This document shows, one piece after another, positions 24,946 through 33,604 of a DNA stretch of 64,000 nt. The notes beneath the pieces were generated by a model. The model searched no databases, was not told the DNA's origin, and was given only the letters and a program-made list of their open reading frames with translations. The DNA lies in NCBI RefSeq assembly GCF_011082085.1, contig NZ_CP041063.1, positions 1,736,001 to 1,800,000 on the forward strand. The letters are read 5' to 3'. Numbering within the stretch: position 1 is the first letter of the stretch; every line of letters begins with the position of its first letter. The stretch is from Bacillus sp. Cs-700. GTDB taxonomy: Bacteria; Bacillota; Bacilli; Bacillales; Guptibacillaceae. Made by a program: the position numbers and the translations under genes.

Positions 24946-25302
24946 TTAACAATTCTCCGGCGTACCAGCATTCGTCGCTGTCTTAAACGAAGAACCGCAG
25001 CCACATGATGCGATCGCGTTCGGATTATCGATTGTAAACCCGCCGCCCATCATGTTTTGTTTATAATCAATCTTCACACCGTCTAAAACCGGTGCGCTTT
25101 CGTTATCCATAATAATCGTGACGCCATGCTGAGGATCTAGCGCTTGATCATCGGCTTTCATTTCAGTATCAAAACCCATACCGTAACTTAAACCAGTACA
25201 GCCGCCACCTTTTACACCGACACGCAAGTAAAGGTTGTCACCTTCTTCTTGCTTCATCATTTCTTTTACCTGTGCTGCTGCAGCTTCAGATAAATGGATC
25301 AT
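24946..25302 (-). CDS. yutM: Fe-S cluster carrier, HesB/IscA/ErpA family (YutM-like)
   Basis: The product has 118 residues. The three cluster-binding Cys are present: GGGCTGLSY (about residue 37) and the C-terminal ASCGCGSSF pair (about 102-104). YLRVGVKGGGCTGLSYGMGF and DNPNAIASCGCGSSF are diagnostic for A-type carriers. It accepts Fe-S clusters from the SufBCD scaffold and passes them to apo-enzymes, plausible clients here being LipA and LeuC. The start was moved to the ATG preceded by GGAGGGATTTTA. It is transcribed alone downstream of dapF with a 142-bp gap. Confidence 0.9.
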   Translation of the reverse strand: MIHLSEAAAAQVKEMMKQEEGDNLYLRVGVKGGGCTGLSYGMGFDTEMKADDQALDPQHGVTIIMDNESAPVLDGVKIDYKQNMMGGGFTIDNPNAIASCGCGSSFKTATNAGTPENC

Positions 25303-25444
25303 TAAAATCCCTCCAATCACCGTAATGCTACTTCTAGTATACCGCGTGAGCGAACGAAGCTCAACAATTGAACCTCAGGTGCTCTCCCTATATCTGAATT
25401 TAGTATCATATGCTTCTCATCAAGCTTTTGACTATAAGCAAACT

Positions 25445-26311
25445 CTATTTCACGAAGTATACCCCTGTAGAAATGGTAACAGCCGGTCCCGTCATCCACA
25501 CGTGGTCATCACTATCCCAAGTTATATCCAGGTCACCACCAGCAAGATGAACCGTTACCTTTGTTCCTTTAGGTGTTTTATTATTTAATACACCTGCAAC
25601 GACTGCGGCGCACGCCCCCGTTCCGCATGCTTGTGTGATACCTGAACCTCGTTCCCATACACGAAAATGATACTCACTGCTTGATACGACCTCAACGAAC
25701 TCCACGTTAATACTTTCTGGAAATAGCTCATGATCTGTAAAATAAGGTCCTGCCGTCGTAAGAGGTACAGAATGAATATCTTCGACAAACATCACCATAT
25801 GAGGATTTCCCATCGAAACTCCCGTCATACATAGGGATTGACTTTCAAAATCAATCGGTTCATTAATTACTTTTTCTTCCGCATTCCCTTTCATCGGAAG
25901 ACTCCCTCTTGTCCATTGAGGTTTTCCCATATCAATTGTTACCGTTTCAACCACATCGTTAACGAGATGAACTTCTGCTTGCACGAGCCCTGCTAGCGTT
26001 TCAATCGAAAATTTCGTTTCAGAAACAAGCTTATTTTCATAAGCGTATTTGGCTACACAGCGTAAGCCATTCCCACAGTTTTTACCTTCTGATCCATCTT
26101 TATTAAAAATCCTCATTTTCACTTCAGCTTTATCTGATGGACAAATCAAGATCATGCCGTCTGATCCGATGCCCGTGTAAACATCAGACACTTCTTTTGC
26201 ATATTGAGGAAGGTTACATTCGTTTAATGGTTGCTCGAATGTGTTGATGTAAATGTAGTTATTGCCAAGGCCATGCATTTTTGTATACGTAATTTCCTGC
26301 AATGCTGTCAC
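25445..26311 (-). CDS. dapF: Diaminopimelate epimerase
   Basis: The product has about 288 residues and converts LL- to meso-diaminopimelate for lysine and peptidoglycan synthesis in the cytosol. Both catalytic Cys are in place: KNCGNGLRCVAKYAY (about 86) and SGITQACGTGACAAVVAG (about 230). KMHGLGNNYIYINTFE and GIGSDGMILICPS are typical N-terminal blocks. The start is uncertain: the GTG at 26311 gives MTALQEITYTKMHGLG; a TTG at 26302 is also possible and the ribosome binding site is weak (GAGAGAAAGA). The upstream neighbour is a 79-residue Cys-containing protein 13 bp away. Confidence 0.9.
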   Translation of the reverse strand: MTALQEITYTKMHGLGNNYIYINTFEQPLNECNLPQYAKEVSDVYTGIGSDGMILICPSDKAEVKMRIFNKDGSEGKNCGNGLRCVAKYAYENKLVSETKFSIETLAGLVQAEVHLVNDVVETVTIDMGKPQWTRGSLPMKGNAEEKVINEPIDFESQSLCMTGVSMGNPHMVMFVEDIHSVPLTTAGPYFTDHELFPESINVEFVEVVSSSEYHFRVWERGSGITQACGTGACAAVVAGVLNNKTPKGTKVTVHLAGGDLDITWDSDDHVWMTGPAVTISTGVYFVK

Positions 26312-26324
26312 TCTTTCTCTCTTT

Positions 26325-26564
26325 TTATTGGTTTTTCCGAACGGCTTCTGTCGTCCAGAAATAGTCGCTATCGATTTTTTCAATCACGAGCTTGCCGTTA
26401 CAACAAGGCATCACGAGTCTTGTTTTTATTTCTTCACAGCCTTGCTGATAATCTCGTTCTGTCATCGGTGTTAATACATTCTCCGTCTGACAAAATGGGC
26501 ATTCTGGAACGTAAACGTCGCCCATCATACGATCATACGGCAATGTATGTTCAAAGCTACTCAT
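26325..26564 (-). CDS. Small Cys-rich (CPFC...CC) protein, 79 residues
   Basis: The ATG preceded by GGCAGGAGGGATCACTG defines a 79-residue product; the longer open frame upstream runs through a terminator and is not coding. It has VPECPFCQTENVLTPM and RLVMPCCNGKLVIEK, a CxxC plus CC arrangement that could bind a metal or be redox active, and a Tyr/Trp tail (SDYFWTTEAVRK). It lies between the nucleoside transporter gene and dapF. I do not recognise the family. Confidence 0.7.
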   Translation of the reverse strand: MSSFEHTLPYDRMMGDVYVPECPFCQTENVLTPMTERDYQQGCEEIKTRLVMPCCNGKLVIEKIDSDYFWTTEAVRKNQ

Positions 26565-26665
26565 CAGTGATCCCTCCTGCCTTTTAATTAAACAAGTATA
26601 TCGTAAAATTATAAAAATACAACAATGCTTTGCTTGAATGATCATCACAAAAGGATAAAACAACC

Positions 26666-26699
26666 ATAAAAAAAAAGCCCCTTTAAAAGAGGCTTTCAA
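26666..26699 (-). terminator. Terminator after the nucleoside transporter gene
   Basis: AAGCCTCTTTTAAAGGGGCTT hairpin on the minus strand followed by a run of nine T. Confidence 0.85.
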
Positions 26700-26700
26700 C

Positions 26701-27924
26701 TTAGAAAATAAGCATACCCGCAATTGCTGCGTTTAACAGGTTTGCAAGGGTACCCGCTAAGATCGCGCGCATTCCAAACTTTGCAATTTCCGGACGACGT
26801 TTCGGTGCGAGACCGCCTAGTCCACCTAATAGGATTGCAAGAGATGAGAAGTTTGCAAATCCACATAGAGCGAAGCTGATAATCGCAACTGATTTATCAG
26901 ATAGGTTCCCAGCACTGATTTCCGGACCGAAAGAAGAGAAAGCCACAAATTCGTTCAGAATTAACTTCTGTCCAATGTAGTTACCTGCTTGGACAGCATC
27001 TTGCCATGGAACACCAATTACAAACGCAAGTGGTGAGAAGATATACCCAAGAATTTGCTGAATGGTTAAGCCACCAGCACCAAACCAACCGCCAACTGCA
27101 CCAAGCAAGCCATTTAAAAGCGCAATTAAAGCAATAAATGCAAGAAGCATAGCTCCAACGTTTAAAGCAAGTTTCAGTCCGTCTGATGCACCGTGTGCCG
27201 CAGCGTCAATCACGTTAACGTGATCTTCATTTCTTTCCATTTTAATTTCTTTAGCTGTTTCTGGTGTTTCTGTTTCAGGCATAATCAGCTTCGCCATTAA
27301 TAGACCACCTGGCGCTGCCATGAAACTTGCCGCTAGGAGATACTCAAGCGGTACACCGAGCAGAGAATAACCAATTAATACAGAACCGGCAACGGAAGCA
27401 AGTCCACCTGTCATAACGGCAAATAACTCAGATTTTGTCATTTTATCCAAGTAAGGTTTAATGACAAGCGGTGCTTCTGTTTGACCAACAAAGATATTTG
27501 CTGTTGCTGATAAAGATTCTGCTTTACTTGTTCCAAGTGCCCATGAAATCGCTCCACCAAGGATACGAATTACCCATTGCATAATACCAAGGTAATAAAG
27601 AACAGAAATTAGAGATGAGAAGAAGATAATAATGGTTAGAACTTGAAAAGCAAAGATCATCCCAATATCTTCATTTCCAATTAAGCCACCGAATAGGAAG
27701 CCAATTCCTTCATTGGCGTATCCAATAATATCTTGAACGAATAAGGATAGTTGTTTTAAAGCTGCCTTACCCGCTTCCCATTTAAGTACCACAAATGCAA
27801 ATGCGACCTGTATCGCAAGTGCTCCTAACACCGTACGAAGGTTAATCGCTTTGCGGTTTGTTGAAAAGATTAAGGCAATGGCAAAAAGTACAGCCATACC
27901 ACCAAATCCCCATAGTATTTGCAT
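26701..27924 (-). CDS. yutK: Concentrative nucleoside transporter, NupC family (YutK-like)
   Basis: The product has 407 residues. It follows the CNT/NupC plan: an N-terminal gate region with [15 protein letters not shown], a nucleoside recognition core beginning [31 protein letters not shown], and the later [26 protein letters not shown] block. About eight transmembrane helices and two re-entrant loops are expected. It imports nucleosides with H+ or Na+; purine versus pyrimidine preference cannot be read. GAGGGGTG precedes the ATG. I see no purine riboswitch in the 27925-28084 leader. Confidence 0.9.
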   Translation of the reverse strand: MQILWGFGGMAVLFAIALIFSTNRKAINLRTVLGALAIQVAFAFVVLKWEAGKAALKQLSLFVQDIIGYANEGIGFLFGGLIGNEDIGMIFAFQVLTIIIFFSSLISVLYYLGIMQWVIRILGGAISWALGTSKAESLSATANIFVGQTEAPLVIKPYLDKMTKSELFAVMTGGLASVAGSVLIGYSLLGVPLEYLLAASFMAAPGGLLMAKLIMPETETPETAKEIKMERNEDHVNVIDAAAHGASDGLKLALNVGAMLLAFIALIALLNGLLGAVGGWFGAGGLTIQQILGYIFSPLAFVIGVPWQDAVQAGNYIGQKLILNEFVAFSSFGPEISAGNLSDKSVAIISFALCGFANFSSLAILLGGLGGLAPKRRPEIAKFGMRAILAGTLANLLNAAIAGMLIF

Positions 27925-28083
27925 ATTTTACACCCCTCGTTAAATATTGTATCCGTTTATAAGCATAGGCTACCCCATTACCAGATTTAAAATAGAAATA
28001 TTATAGCATTGAGCTAAATACAGCGCTTACAAACAGTGTTTTTCGTCGTCTGAAAATTCGACATTTTTCGCAGTTAAGCGGAA

Positions 28084-28115
28084 AATAAAAAGTCTGCTCT
28101 CTCTCTATCAGACTT
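28084..28115 (-). terminator. Terminator after yuzB
   Basis: GAAGTCTG and CAGACTTTTTATTTTCC on the minus strand form a stem of about 7 bp with a purine-rich loop. Confidence 0.65.
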
Positions 28116-28162
28116 CAATGAACCTTTGTCATTATAACACAGAATATGAGCAATGAAAGCCC

Positions 28163-28393
28163 TTAATTGTCTTCATTTAATTTTTGCGTGATTTTTTTTA
28201 TTAGCGATTCAGACGTTTCAGCATTGATTAAGCGACCCTCAACAATCGCAAACGCCTCACTATAGCAGTTCCCACAATAACCAAGACAACCATAATCGAT
28301 CAACTCAACTCCTGGTTCCTTTTCGAATACTTCCCATACCTTTTTGTTATCCCTTAAATTTCCTGCACAAAATTCAATTGTTTTCATTTTCAT
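28163..28393 (-). CDS. yuzB: YuzB family CGxCY protein (DUF1450)
   Basis: The product has 76 residues and the YuzB signature IEFCAGNL...LIDYGCLGYCGNCYSEAFAIVEG. Four Cys (residues about 9, 36, 40 and 43) suggest a metal- or cluster-binding or redox role; the fold may be thioredoxin-like, but no function has been established that I know of. GGGGGAGTGAC precedes the ATG. It lies between the nucleoside transporter and the oxidoreductase YutJ as in B. subtilis. Confidence 0.85.
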   Translation of the reverse strand: MKMKTIEFCAGNLRDNKKVWEVFEKEPGVELIDYGCLGYCGNCYSEAFAIVEGRLINAETSESLIKKITQKLNEDN

Positions 28394-28605
28394 GTCACTC
28401 CCCCAGTTACGCTTTTAAGAAATGTTATTGTACATAAGTCTCAGTTTCGCTATACTTTTAACTGTCATAAAAAATTCAAATGTATAAGTATAGTATAGCG
28501 CGTGTCGCTTCCTTATTTCTTCCTAAATCTTAACTTCTTCTTTTGCTTCTCTACATTATATAGGAAGACGGCGTTATTGAATTTTATCAAAGGGGACCTC
28601 TTATC

Positions 28606-29670
28606 ATGAAAAGGCTAGTGCTATTAGGCGGCGGATACGGTGGTATGCGCATTCTACAGAAATTATTTTCATCTGATTTACCAGAAGACCTCACGATTAC
28701 GCTTGTTGACCGAAACCCTTATCATAGTATGAAAACGGAATATTACGCGCTTGCTGCCGGAACAGCAAGTGATCACCACATACGCGTTCAATTTCCAGTT
28801 CATCAAAAACTTGAAATCAAATATGGTGAAATTAATGGCATCGATCTAAACTCAAATGTGATTCACTTAAAAGATGATGACGACCTTGCTTACGACACCC
28901 TGGTCATTGGTCTTGGTTGTGAAGACAAATATCATAATGTGCCAGGCGCTGATCTTCATACATTAAGCATCCAAACCATTGATTCTTCAAGAAGAACGTA
29001 TGAAACTTTGAACAACCTTGGTGCTAACTCAATCGTTGGAATCGTTGGAGCTGGTCTGAGTGGCGTTGAACTCGCCAGTGAACTACACGAAAGCAGACCA
29101 GACCTTCAAGTCAAACTATTTGATCGTGGTCATACAATCCTCTCAGCCTTTCCTGAAAGACTCGGAAAATATGTACAGTCTTGGTTTGAAGAGCGTGATG
29201 TTGAGGTTGTAAGTGAGTCCAACATCACAAAAGTAGAACCGAATACCCTTTTTAATCATGGAGAACCCGTTCACTGTGACTCAATTGTTTGGACGGCCGG
29301 CATTCAGCCAAACAAAATCGTTCGTGAGCTAGACGTAGATAAAGATCCACAGCAGCGGATTATCCTGAATGAATACCACTCTATTCCAAATCACGACAAT
29401 GCATTTGTTGTTGGCGACTGCGCAAGTTTGCCACATGCACCAAGTGCTCAGCTTGCTGAAGAACAGGCTGAACAAATTGCCCTTGTGCTACAAAAGCAAT
29501 GGAAAAACGAAACACCACCAGCACTCCCACCGATTAAGATCAAAGGAACACTTGGCTCACTTGGAAGCAAACATGGCTTTGGCGTCATGGCGAATCGACC
29601 ACTCACTGGGCGAGTACCGCGTCTACTTAAGTCAGGGATCTTATGGATGTATAAGAATCATAATGGTTAA
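28606..29670 (+). CDS. yutJ: NADH dehydrogenase-like flavoprotein (YutJ-like)
   Basis: The product has 354 residues with two dinucleotide folds: RLVLLGGGYGGMRILQKL for FAD and SIVGIVGAGLSGVELASELHE for NAD(P)H (about 146-166). NAFVVGDCASLPHAPSAQLAEEQA is the second FAD contact with the NDH-2-like quinone motif. It is about 45 residues shorter than YumB and lacks the clear C-terminal amphipathic membrane helix, so membrane attachment is doubtful and its electron acceptor is unknown. AAAGGGGACC precedes the ATG. Divergent from yuzB. Confidence 0.85.
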   Translation: MKRLVLLGGGYGGMRILQKLFSSDLPEDLTITLVDRNPYHSMKTEYYALAAGTASDHHIRVQFPVHQKLEIKYGEINGIDLNSNVIHLKDDDDLAYDTLVIGLGCEDKYHNVPGADLHTLSIQTIDSSRRTYETLNNLGANSIVGIVGAGLSGVELASELHESRPDLQVKLFDRGHTILSAFPERLGKYVQSWFEERDVEVVSESNITKVEPNTLFNHGEPVHCDSIVWTAGIQPNKIVRELDVDKDPQQRIILNEYHSIPNHDNAFVVGDCASLPHAPSAQLAEEQAEQIALVLQKQWKNETPPALPPIKIKGTLGSLGSKHGFGVMANRPLTGRVPRLLKSGILWMYKNHNG

Positions 29671-29677
29671 AAAAATA

Positions 29678-29715
29678 AAAAGGAACCCAGCGCACATCGT
29701 CGCGGGTTCCTTTTA
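29678..29715. terminator. Bidirectional terminator between yutJ and yuzD
   Basis: AAAAGGAACCC and GGGTTCCTTTT are separated by a 16-base loop that can itself pair partly (GCG/CGC). Confidence 0.75.
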
Positions 29716-30024
29716 TTATGCCGTAGCTGATTGATCTTCCAATACAGCATAGAGATCTTTCAACCTTGGATTTCCTTCTGAAACAATTTCATTTTGAACG
29801 ACGATGACGGGATAAAATAGATCTTCATCAATTACTTTAGCGGCAAAAATCGCTTCTGCTCCTGAAAGTTGACTATGAATATCAATATATCGAACGGTAA
29901 TTTGTCGATCCGGGTATTTCCGATCAAGAGCAGCTTTTAGCCATTCAGCCGTTTCTTCCGAAGAAGGCAGGTTCACACAGCTTGCACAACGTTCGCCCGC
30001 TCCATAGACGAGTACTTCCTCCAT
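29716..30024 (-). CDS. yuzD: YuzD family disulfide oxidoreductase-like protein (DUF1462)
   Basis: The product has 102 residues. VLVYGAGERCASCVNLPSSEET shows a thioredoxin-like CxxC (CASC) after the first strand, and YIDIHSQLSGAEAIFAAKV, then FYPVIVVQNEIVSEGNPRLKDLY, match the YuzD family. The YPVIVV segment is at the cis-Pro position of thioredoxin folds. A thiol-disulfide role is likely but unproven. Start chosen at ATG 30024, with AAAGGACG upstream. It is convergent with yutJ and divergent from the Nfu gene, an arrangement kept in B. subtilis. Confidence 0.8.
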   Translation of the reverse strand: MEEVLVYGAGERCASCVNLPSSEETAEWLKAALDRKYPDRQITVRYIDIHSQLSGAEAIFAAKVIDEDLFYPVIVVQNEIVSEGNPRLKDLYAVLEDQSATA

Positions 30025-30257
30025 GATGAAAAACGTCCTTTCCATTCAATCCATTTACCTTTATTGTACCTTATTCCATTGAGACAGAAAAGAAACATTC
30101 GCCTTTTTTAGTACAAGCAATCATTTCCCTAGATGTTCCATCTTGAATCTGTTTTCATACCATGATAAAGTAAGATGAGAATAATAATCATTCCACAATA
30201 ACACATAGATTTTTCACATCATCATTAGTATAATGGAAGTATGAAGGGAGTCGATGA

Positions 30258-30482
30258 ATGATGCAAGAGCAAGTACAAGATGTATTGAATAAACTGCGTC
30301 CATTCCTCCTGCGTGACGGCGGAGACGTAGAGCTTGTAGACATCGAAGACGGCGTAGTTAAAGTACGTCTAATGGGAGCGTGCGGCAGCTGCCCAAGTTC
30401 CACAATTACACTTAAAGCAGGAATCGAACGTGCACTACTTGAAGAAGTTCCTGGTGTAACAGAACTCGAGCAAGTATTTTAA
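30258..30482 (+). CDS. yutI: NifU-like (Nfu) Fe-S carrier (YutI-like)
   Basis: The product has 74 residues and is a stand-alone Nfu C-terminal domain: [19 protein letters not shown] followed by [22 protein letters not shown], with the CxxC (CGSC, about 43-46) that holds a 4Fe-4S cluster at the dimer interface. It serves as a carrier between the Suf scaffold and target enzymes. GAAGGGAG lies 7 nt before the ATG. It is a single-gene unit with a strong terminator. Confidence 0.9.
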   Translation: MMQEQVQDVLNKLRPFLLRDGGDVELVDIEDGVVKVRLMGACGSCPSSTITLKAGIERALLEEVPGVTELEQVF

Positions 30483-30493
30483 ACCAAACACAT

Positions 30494-30524
30494 CCATCCC
30501 CTCAAGACTAGAGGGGATTTTTTT
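30494..30524 (+). terminator. Terminator after the Nfu gene
   Basis: ATCCCCTC, loop AAGAC, with TA, GAGGGGAT then seven T. Confidence 0.9.
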
Positions 30525-30529
30525 ATGTT

Positions 30530-31525
30530 TTAACTTAACCAATCCACTCTTCTCATTTGGCTCCCGTAATCCCCCATTAACTCTTGAAATAACAAACGAT
30601 AAATTTCCTCTCGCTCGCCTTCTCTTCTCACAAATTTCTTTAAGTTTAGGAAGCTCCGTTCTTTCTCTTTCAAATTGCCATCACTATAATAATGCTCAAC
30701 CGTCTCCACGTAAGGTAGCGGAAAAAGCAAACGTGCATATAAGAGATTCCAGTCCATTTGATTCAGCGACCGACGTTCATGATAATCCCACAAGAACTGC
30801 CTGATTGTTTCAAAGTTCCCTTCTCCTTCTACTAACTCATATCGAATCCATTCGGCAAGATCTCTAGCTGGATGGTCTAATATAAAATCATTTGGAAACA
30901 GTCCTTCTGAATTCCGACGATATTTCGCTGTATACCGGTTAAAAGCGAGCGTTCTAACTTGAAATGGATTTGTTCCTGTGTCAATCCCGCAGTCTACGAT
31001 GTACTGAATCGCATTTTCTGCTAAGCCAGAGTAATAAGGAAACGTTTCAATAAACCATGTATCAAATTCTCGATGAGGCTGCGCCTGATTTTTCAATTCT
31101 TCTCGAAAGGATTCAAGTTGATCCATTCTGAACTGCCATCTCATTTGCCATGGTTGGATTTCCGGTAAATCATTGTAAGCCACTAGAAGATTACCTGCTT
31201 TTCGATGAAACAGTGCTAGCCGATTGCCATCACTATGATGAGTGTGACGTTGATACGGTTTTTGATAAAGAACATGTGCTTCATTTTGTATCGTCTCAAT
31301 ATACTTTCCTCTCCTTGAAGCAATTGGCAACATCGTCGGTTCATTCTGCTGATTAAAATAATTTGCCACCATAACATACCAAGGGAATTCACTTTCCTGC
31401 TCCAATTGCGCCCGTTTCAATATAAATTCTGATTGATCTGAACCCCTAAGTAAGTAGCCACCTTTTTCCTCATTCTGCTTCTCCACAACAATCCCATATT
31501 GATGAAAAATCTCCCGCTCTAGCAT
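30530..31525 (-). CDS. yutH: Spore coat-associated kinase-like protein (YutH-like)
   Basis: The product has 331 residues. It has the CotS/YutH aminoglycoside-phosphotransferase-like plan: FILKRAQLEQESEFPWYVMVANYFNQ in the N-lobe, RLALFHRKAGNLL in the middle, and PNDFILDHPARDLAEWIRYEL in the C-lobe. The catalytic HGD/DxD loop of active kinases is not evident; LDHPARDLAEW occupies that region, so it is probably a degenerate kinase fold. It is expected in the spore coat. In B. subtilis hom-thrCB lies between yutH and yutG; here those genes are absent. Confidence 0.8.
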   Translation of the reverse strand: MLEREIFHQYGIVVEKQNEEKGGYLLRGSDQSEFILKRAQLEQESEFPWYVMVANYFNQQNEPTMLPIASRRGKYIETIQNEAHVLYQKPYQRHTHHSDGNRLALFHRKAGNLLVAYNDLPEIQPWQMRWQFRMDQLESFREELKNQAQPHREFDTWFIETFPYYSGLAENAIQYIVDCGIDTGTNPFQVRTLAFNRYTAKYRRNSEGLFPNDFILDHPARDLAEWIRYELVEGEGNFETIRQFLWDYHERRSLNQMDWNLLYARLLFPLPYVETVEHYYSDGNLKEKERSFLNLKKFVRREGEREEIYRLLFQELMGDYGSQMRRVDWLS

Positions 31526-31694
31526 GCTAACCCTCCGACATTTCGTCTTTGTATTTGTACTATATGCCTAAAGCGCCCAATCGGTGTAATCAATTCAACT
31601 CAACATCATTGTCATATTTCTCTGCCCTTCACCATATACTAATATAATCAACTCTATCCAATACCAATTTACTATAAAGTTAGGTGGGACAAGA

Positions 31695-32192
31695 ATGGGC
31701 CAAGAACATATGGACCTTGTAGAAAAAGCAGCGAGAAGTAAATTAAAAGAACGTGGAGTCGAGATCAAAGATATCGCAGACCTCGTTTTTTACCTTCAAG
31801 AAAAATATCACCCTAACCTTAAGATAGAAACATGTATCCAGAACGTAGAACGCGTGTTATCAAAAAGAGAAGTTCAAAATGCAGTATTAACCGGCATCCA
31901 GCTTGATGAATTAACGGAGAAAAAACTTCTTGATCAACCACTCCAAGATATTTTAATGAAAGATGAAGGTTTATATGGTGTCGACGAAATTATTGCTTTA
32001 TCAATCGTCAACGTGTATGGTTCGATTGGTTTTACGAACTATGGCTTTATCGATAAGCAAAAGCCAGGTATTCTAGAACGATTAAATGATAAGACGACAG
32101 GAGAATGTCACACGTACCTCGATGATATTGTTGGAGCGATTGCAGCAGCAGCCTCAAGTCGTCTGGCACATCGAGCACAAAAAACGGAATAA
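31695..32192 (+). CDS. yutG: Phosphatidylglycerophosphatase A-related protein (YutG-like)
   Basis: The product has 165 residues. It matches the YutG/PgpA-related family: KAARSKLKERGVEIKDIADLVFYLQ at the start, GLYGVDEIIALSIVNVYGSIG, and a C-terminal TYLDDIVGAIAAAASSRLAHRA. PgpA removes phosphate from phosphatidylglycerophosphate, but this soluble variant lacks obvious membrane helices, so the activity is uncertain. AGGTGGGACAAGA precedes the ATG. Confidence 0.8.
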   Translation: MGQEHMDLVEKAARSKLKERGVEIKDIADLVFYLQEKYHPNLKIETCIQNVERVLSKREVQNAVLTGIQLDELTEKKLLDQPLQDILMKDEGLYGVDEIIALSIVNVYGSIGFTNYGFIDKQKPGILERLNDKTTGECHTYLDDIVGAIAAAASSRLAHRAQKTE

Positions 32193-32200
32193 GACAATAT

Positions 32201-32227
32201 AAAAACGCCCTCTGAGGGCGTTTTTAT
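32201..32227. terminator. Bidirectional terminator between yutG and yutF
   Basis: AAAAACGCCCT, loop CTG, AGGGCGTTTTT. Confidence 0.9.
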
Positions 32228-32988
32228 ATGTTCCATTCATCTAATGTTTGAACGGTATACGTTGGGAGCTTTTCCACTGACTCCAAGTGTTCTTTCGTCG
32301 TGACACCTGTATGCACAAGCAGGGTATCTAATCCTGCATTAATACCTGCAAGGATATCTGTCCGATAGTTATCCCCTACCATTAACGTCGCTTCCATAGA
32401 TGTGCCGAGTTGCGCCAAAGCTTGTTCCATAATAATCGGTTCAGGCTTTCCAATAAAAATCGGATCCGTTTCAGTGGAAACAGAAACCACTGAAGTTAAT
32501 GAACCATTACCAGGTAGCAATCCACGTTCTGTTGGAATCGCAATATCGCCATTAGTCGATATAAACGTAGCCCCGTTTCGAACAGCAATACAAGCTTTAG
32601 CAAATTTTTCATAAGTAATTGAACGGTCAATGCCAACGACAACGTAATCTGGATGATCATCTTGAAGGGTTAGCCCCTGATCCGTTAAGGCATCACGAAT
32701 CCCTTCTTCACCGATTACATATATCGATGCATCACTCTTCTCATGTGAGATATAGCTTGCTGTCGCCATACTTGTTGTAAACACGTGATTTGGCGTACAA
32801 GGAACACCAAATGCCTCAAGCTTTTCAGACACTTGCTCTTTCCGTTTTGATGAATTGTTCGTCACAAATAAATAAGGAATATTCGCTTCATTTAGACGCT
32901 TCACGAATTCAACTGCCTCATGAATCTTTTCAGTGCCTCGGTACATGGTACCATCTAGATCAATTAAATATCCTTTATAGTTTTTCAT
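32224..32988 (-). CDS. yutF: HAD-family phosphatase (YutF, p-nitrophenyl phosphatase type)
   Basis: The product has 254 residues, a class IIA HAD (NagD-like) enzyme. Motif I is GYLIDLDGTMYRG (nucleophile Asp about residue 10), motif II is PYLFVTNNSSKR, the cap domain follows (VVGIDRSITYEKFAKACIAV), and motif IV is LMVGDNYRTDILAGINAG with GKPEPIIMEQAL as the Lys site. It hydrolyses small phosphate esters; the physiological substrate is unknown. AGGAGGAAGC precedes the ATG. Confidence 0.9.
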   Translation of the reverse strand: MKNYKGYLIDLDGTMYRGTEKIHEAVEFVKRLNEANIPYLFVTNNSSKRKEQVSEKLEAFGVPCTPNHVFTTSMATASYISHEKSDASIYVIGEEGIRDALTDQGLTLQDDHPDYVVVGIDRSITYEKFAKACIAVRNGATFISTNGDIAIPTERGLLPGNGSLTSVVSVSTETDPIFIGKPEPIIMEQALAQLGTSMEATLMVGDNYRTDILAGINAGLDTLLVHTGVTTKEHLESVEKLPTYTVQTLDEWNI

Positions 32989-33023
32989 TTTTGCTTCCTC
33001 CTTCTATTTATCCAACCCACAAG

Positions 33024-33053
33024 AAAACCGCTTTCATTTATCGAAAGCGGTTC
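33024..33053 (-). terminator. Hairpin that may end the yutE transcript
   Basis: ACCGCTTTC, loop, GAAAGCGGT; on the minus strand followed by TTTTCTTG. It lies just after the stop of the tiny ORF at 33055-33114 and 100 bp after yutE. Confidence 0.55.
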
Positions 33054-33054
33054 C

Positions 33055-33114
33055 TTAGTCGTGTTTTTGAAAGGATAACATTAACTGCTTTTCACGTTTT
33101 TTACTACCTCTCAT
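33055..33114 (-). CDS. Possible tiny basic peptide, 19 residues
   Basis: GAAAGAAGGGTGTTTTTA stands as a ribosome binding site before ATG, and a 19-residue basic product follows (MRGSKKREKQLMLSFQKHD). The stop codon touches a hairpin with a T run, the position expected of the last gene in a unit. Length is too short for statistics, so this is a candidate only; no family recognised. Confidence 0.35.
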   Translation of the reverse strand: MRGSKKREKQLMLSFQKHD

Positions 33115-33157
33115 TAAAAACACCCTTCTTTCATTTCATGCTTCGATTATTACAGAT

Positions 33158-33604
33158 TTAACGATGATTGTCTGGAAGAAATGCTGAGACTGCGCCCAAT
33201 TCTTGCGTTAAGTACTTTCTGATATCAGCAGGAAATTGCTCAAGTGCACCGAGATTTTTACGTAGGTTTTGCTCCAAAGCTCCATGTTGAAGGTTAACAT
33301 ACTCCTGCATAAGCGGTTTTCTCATACCCACAACTTCTTTTAACCGCAAAGCATTCTCAGAGGAAATCACTTTTTCATCAGATAAAATTTCAATAATATC
33401 CTCATAACTACCCGGATCTCGCATAATAAAACCATCGATCATGCTGTTTCCCACATCGATCATGCTTTCAATAAAAACATGATGAAGTCTCTCTAATCCA
33501 AGCATTTGAAGTTCCGTCTGAAAAGAACTTTCTTTCAATATCTTAATCATTTTATCAAAATAAATGAGCTGTTCTTCAATTTTCTTACGATCCACAAAGT
33601 ACAT
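33158..33604 (-). CDS. yutE: HEPN/DUF86 family protein (YutE-like)
   Basis: The product has 148 residues and follows the YutE/HepT plan: MYFVDRKKIEEQLIYFDKMI, GLERLHHVFIESMIDVGNSMIDGFIMRDPGSYEDII, and RKPLMQEYVNL. HepT toxins carry an RNase motif R-x4-6-H/Y; here R..MQEY keeps R and Y, but Asn after Arg is replaced by Lys. No partner minimal nucleotidyltransferase (MntA) gene lies beside it, so it is probably not a working toxin. The start is the ATG with AGGCAGGTG upstream. Confidence 0.8.
   Translation of the reverse strand: MYFVDRKKIEEQLIYFDKMIKILKESSFQTELQMLGLERLHHVFIESMIDVGNSMIDGFIMRDPGSYEDIIEILSDEKVISSENALRLKEVVGMRKPLMQEYVNLQHGALEQNLRKNLGALEQFPADIRKYLTQELGAVSAFLPDNHR

Noticed and set aside
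27925-28084. Purine riboswitch before the nucleoside transporter gene
   Set aside because: The conserved loop and three-way junction bases of the purine aptamer were looked for and not found.
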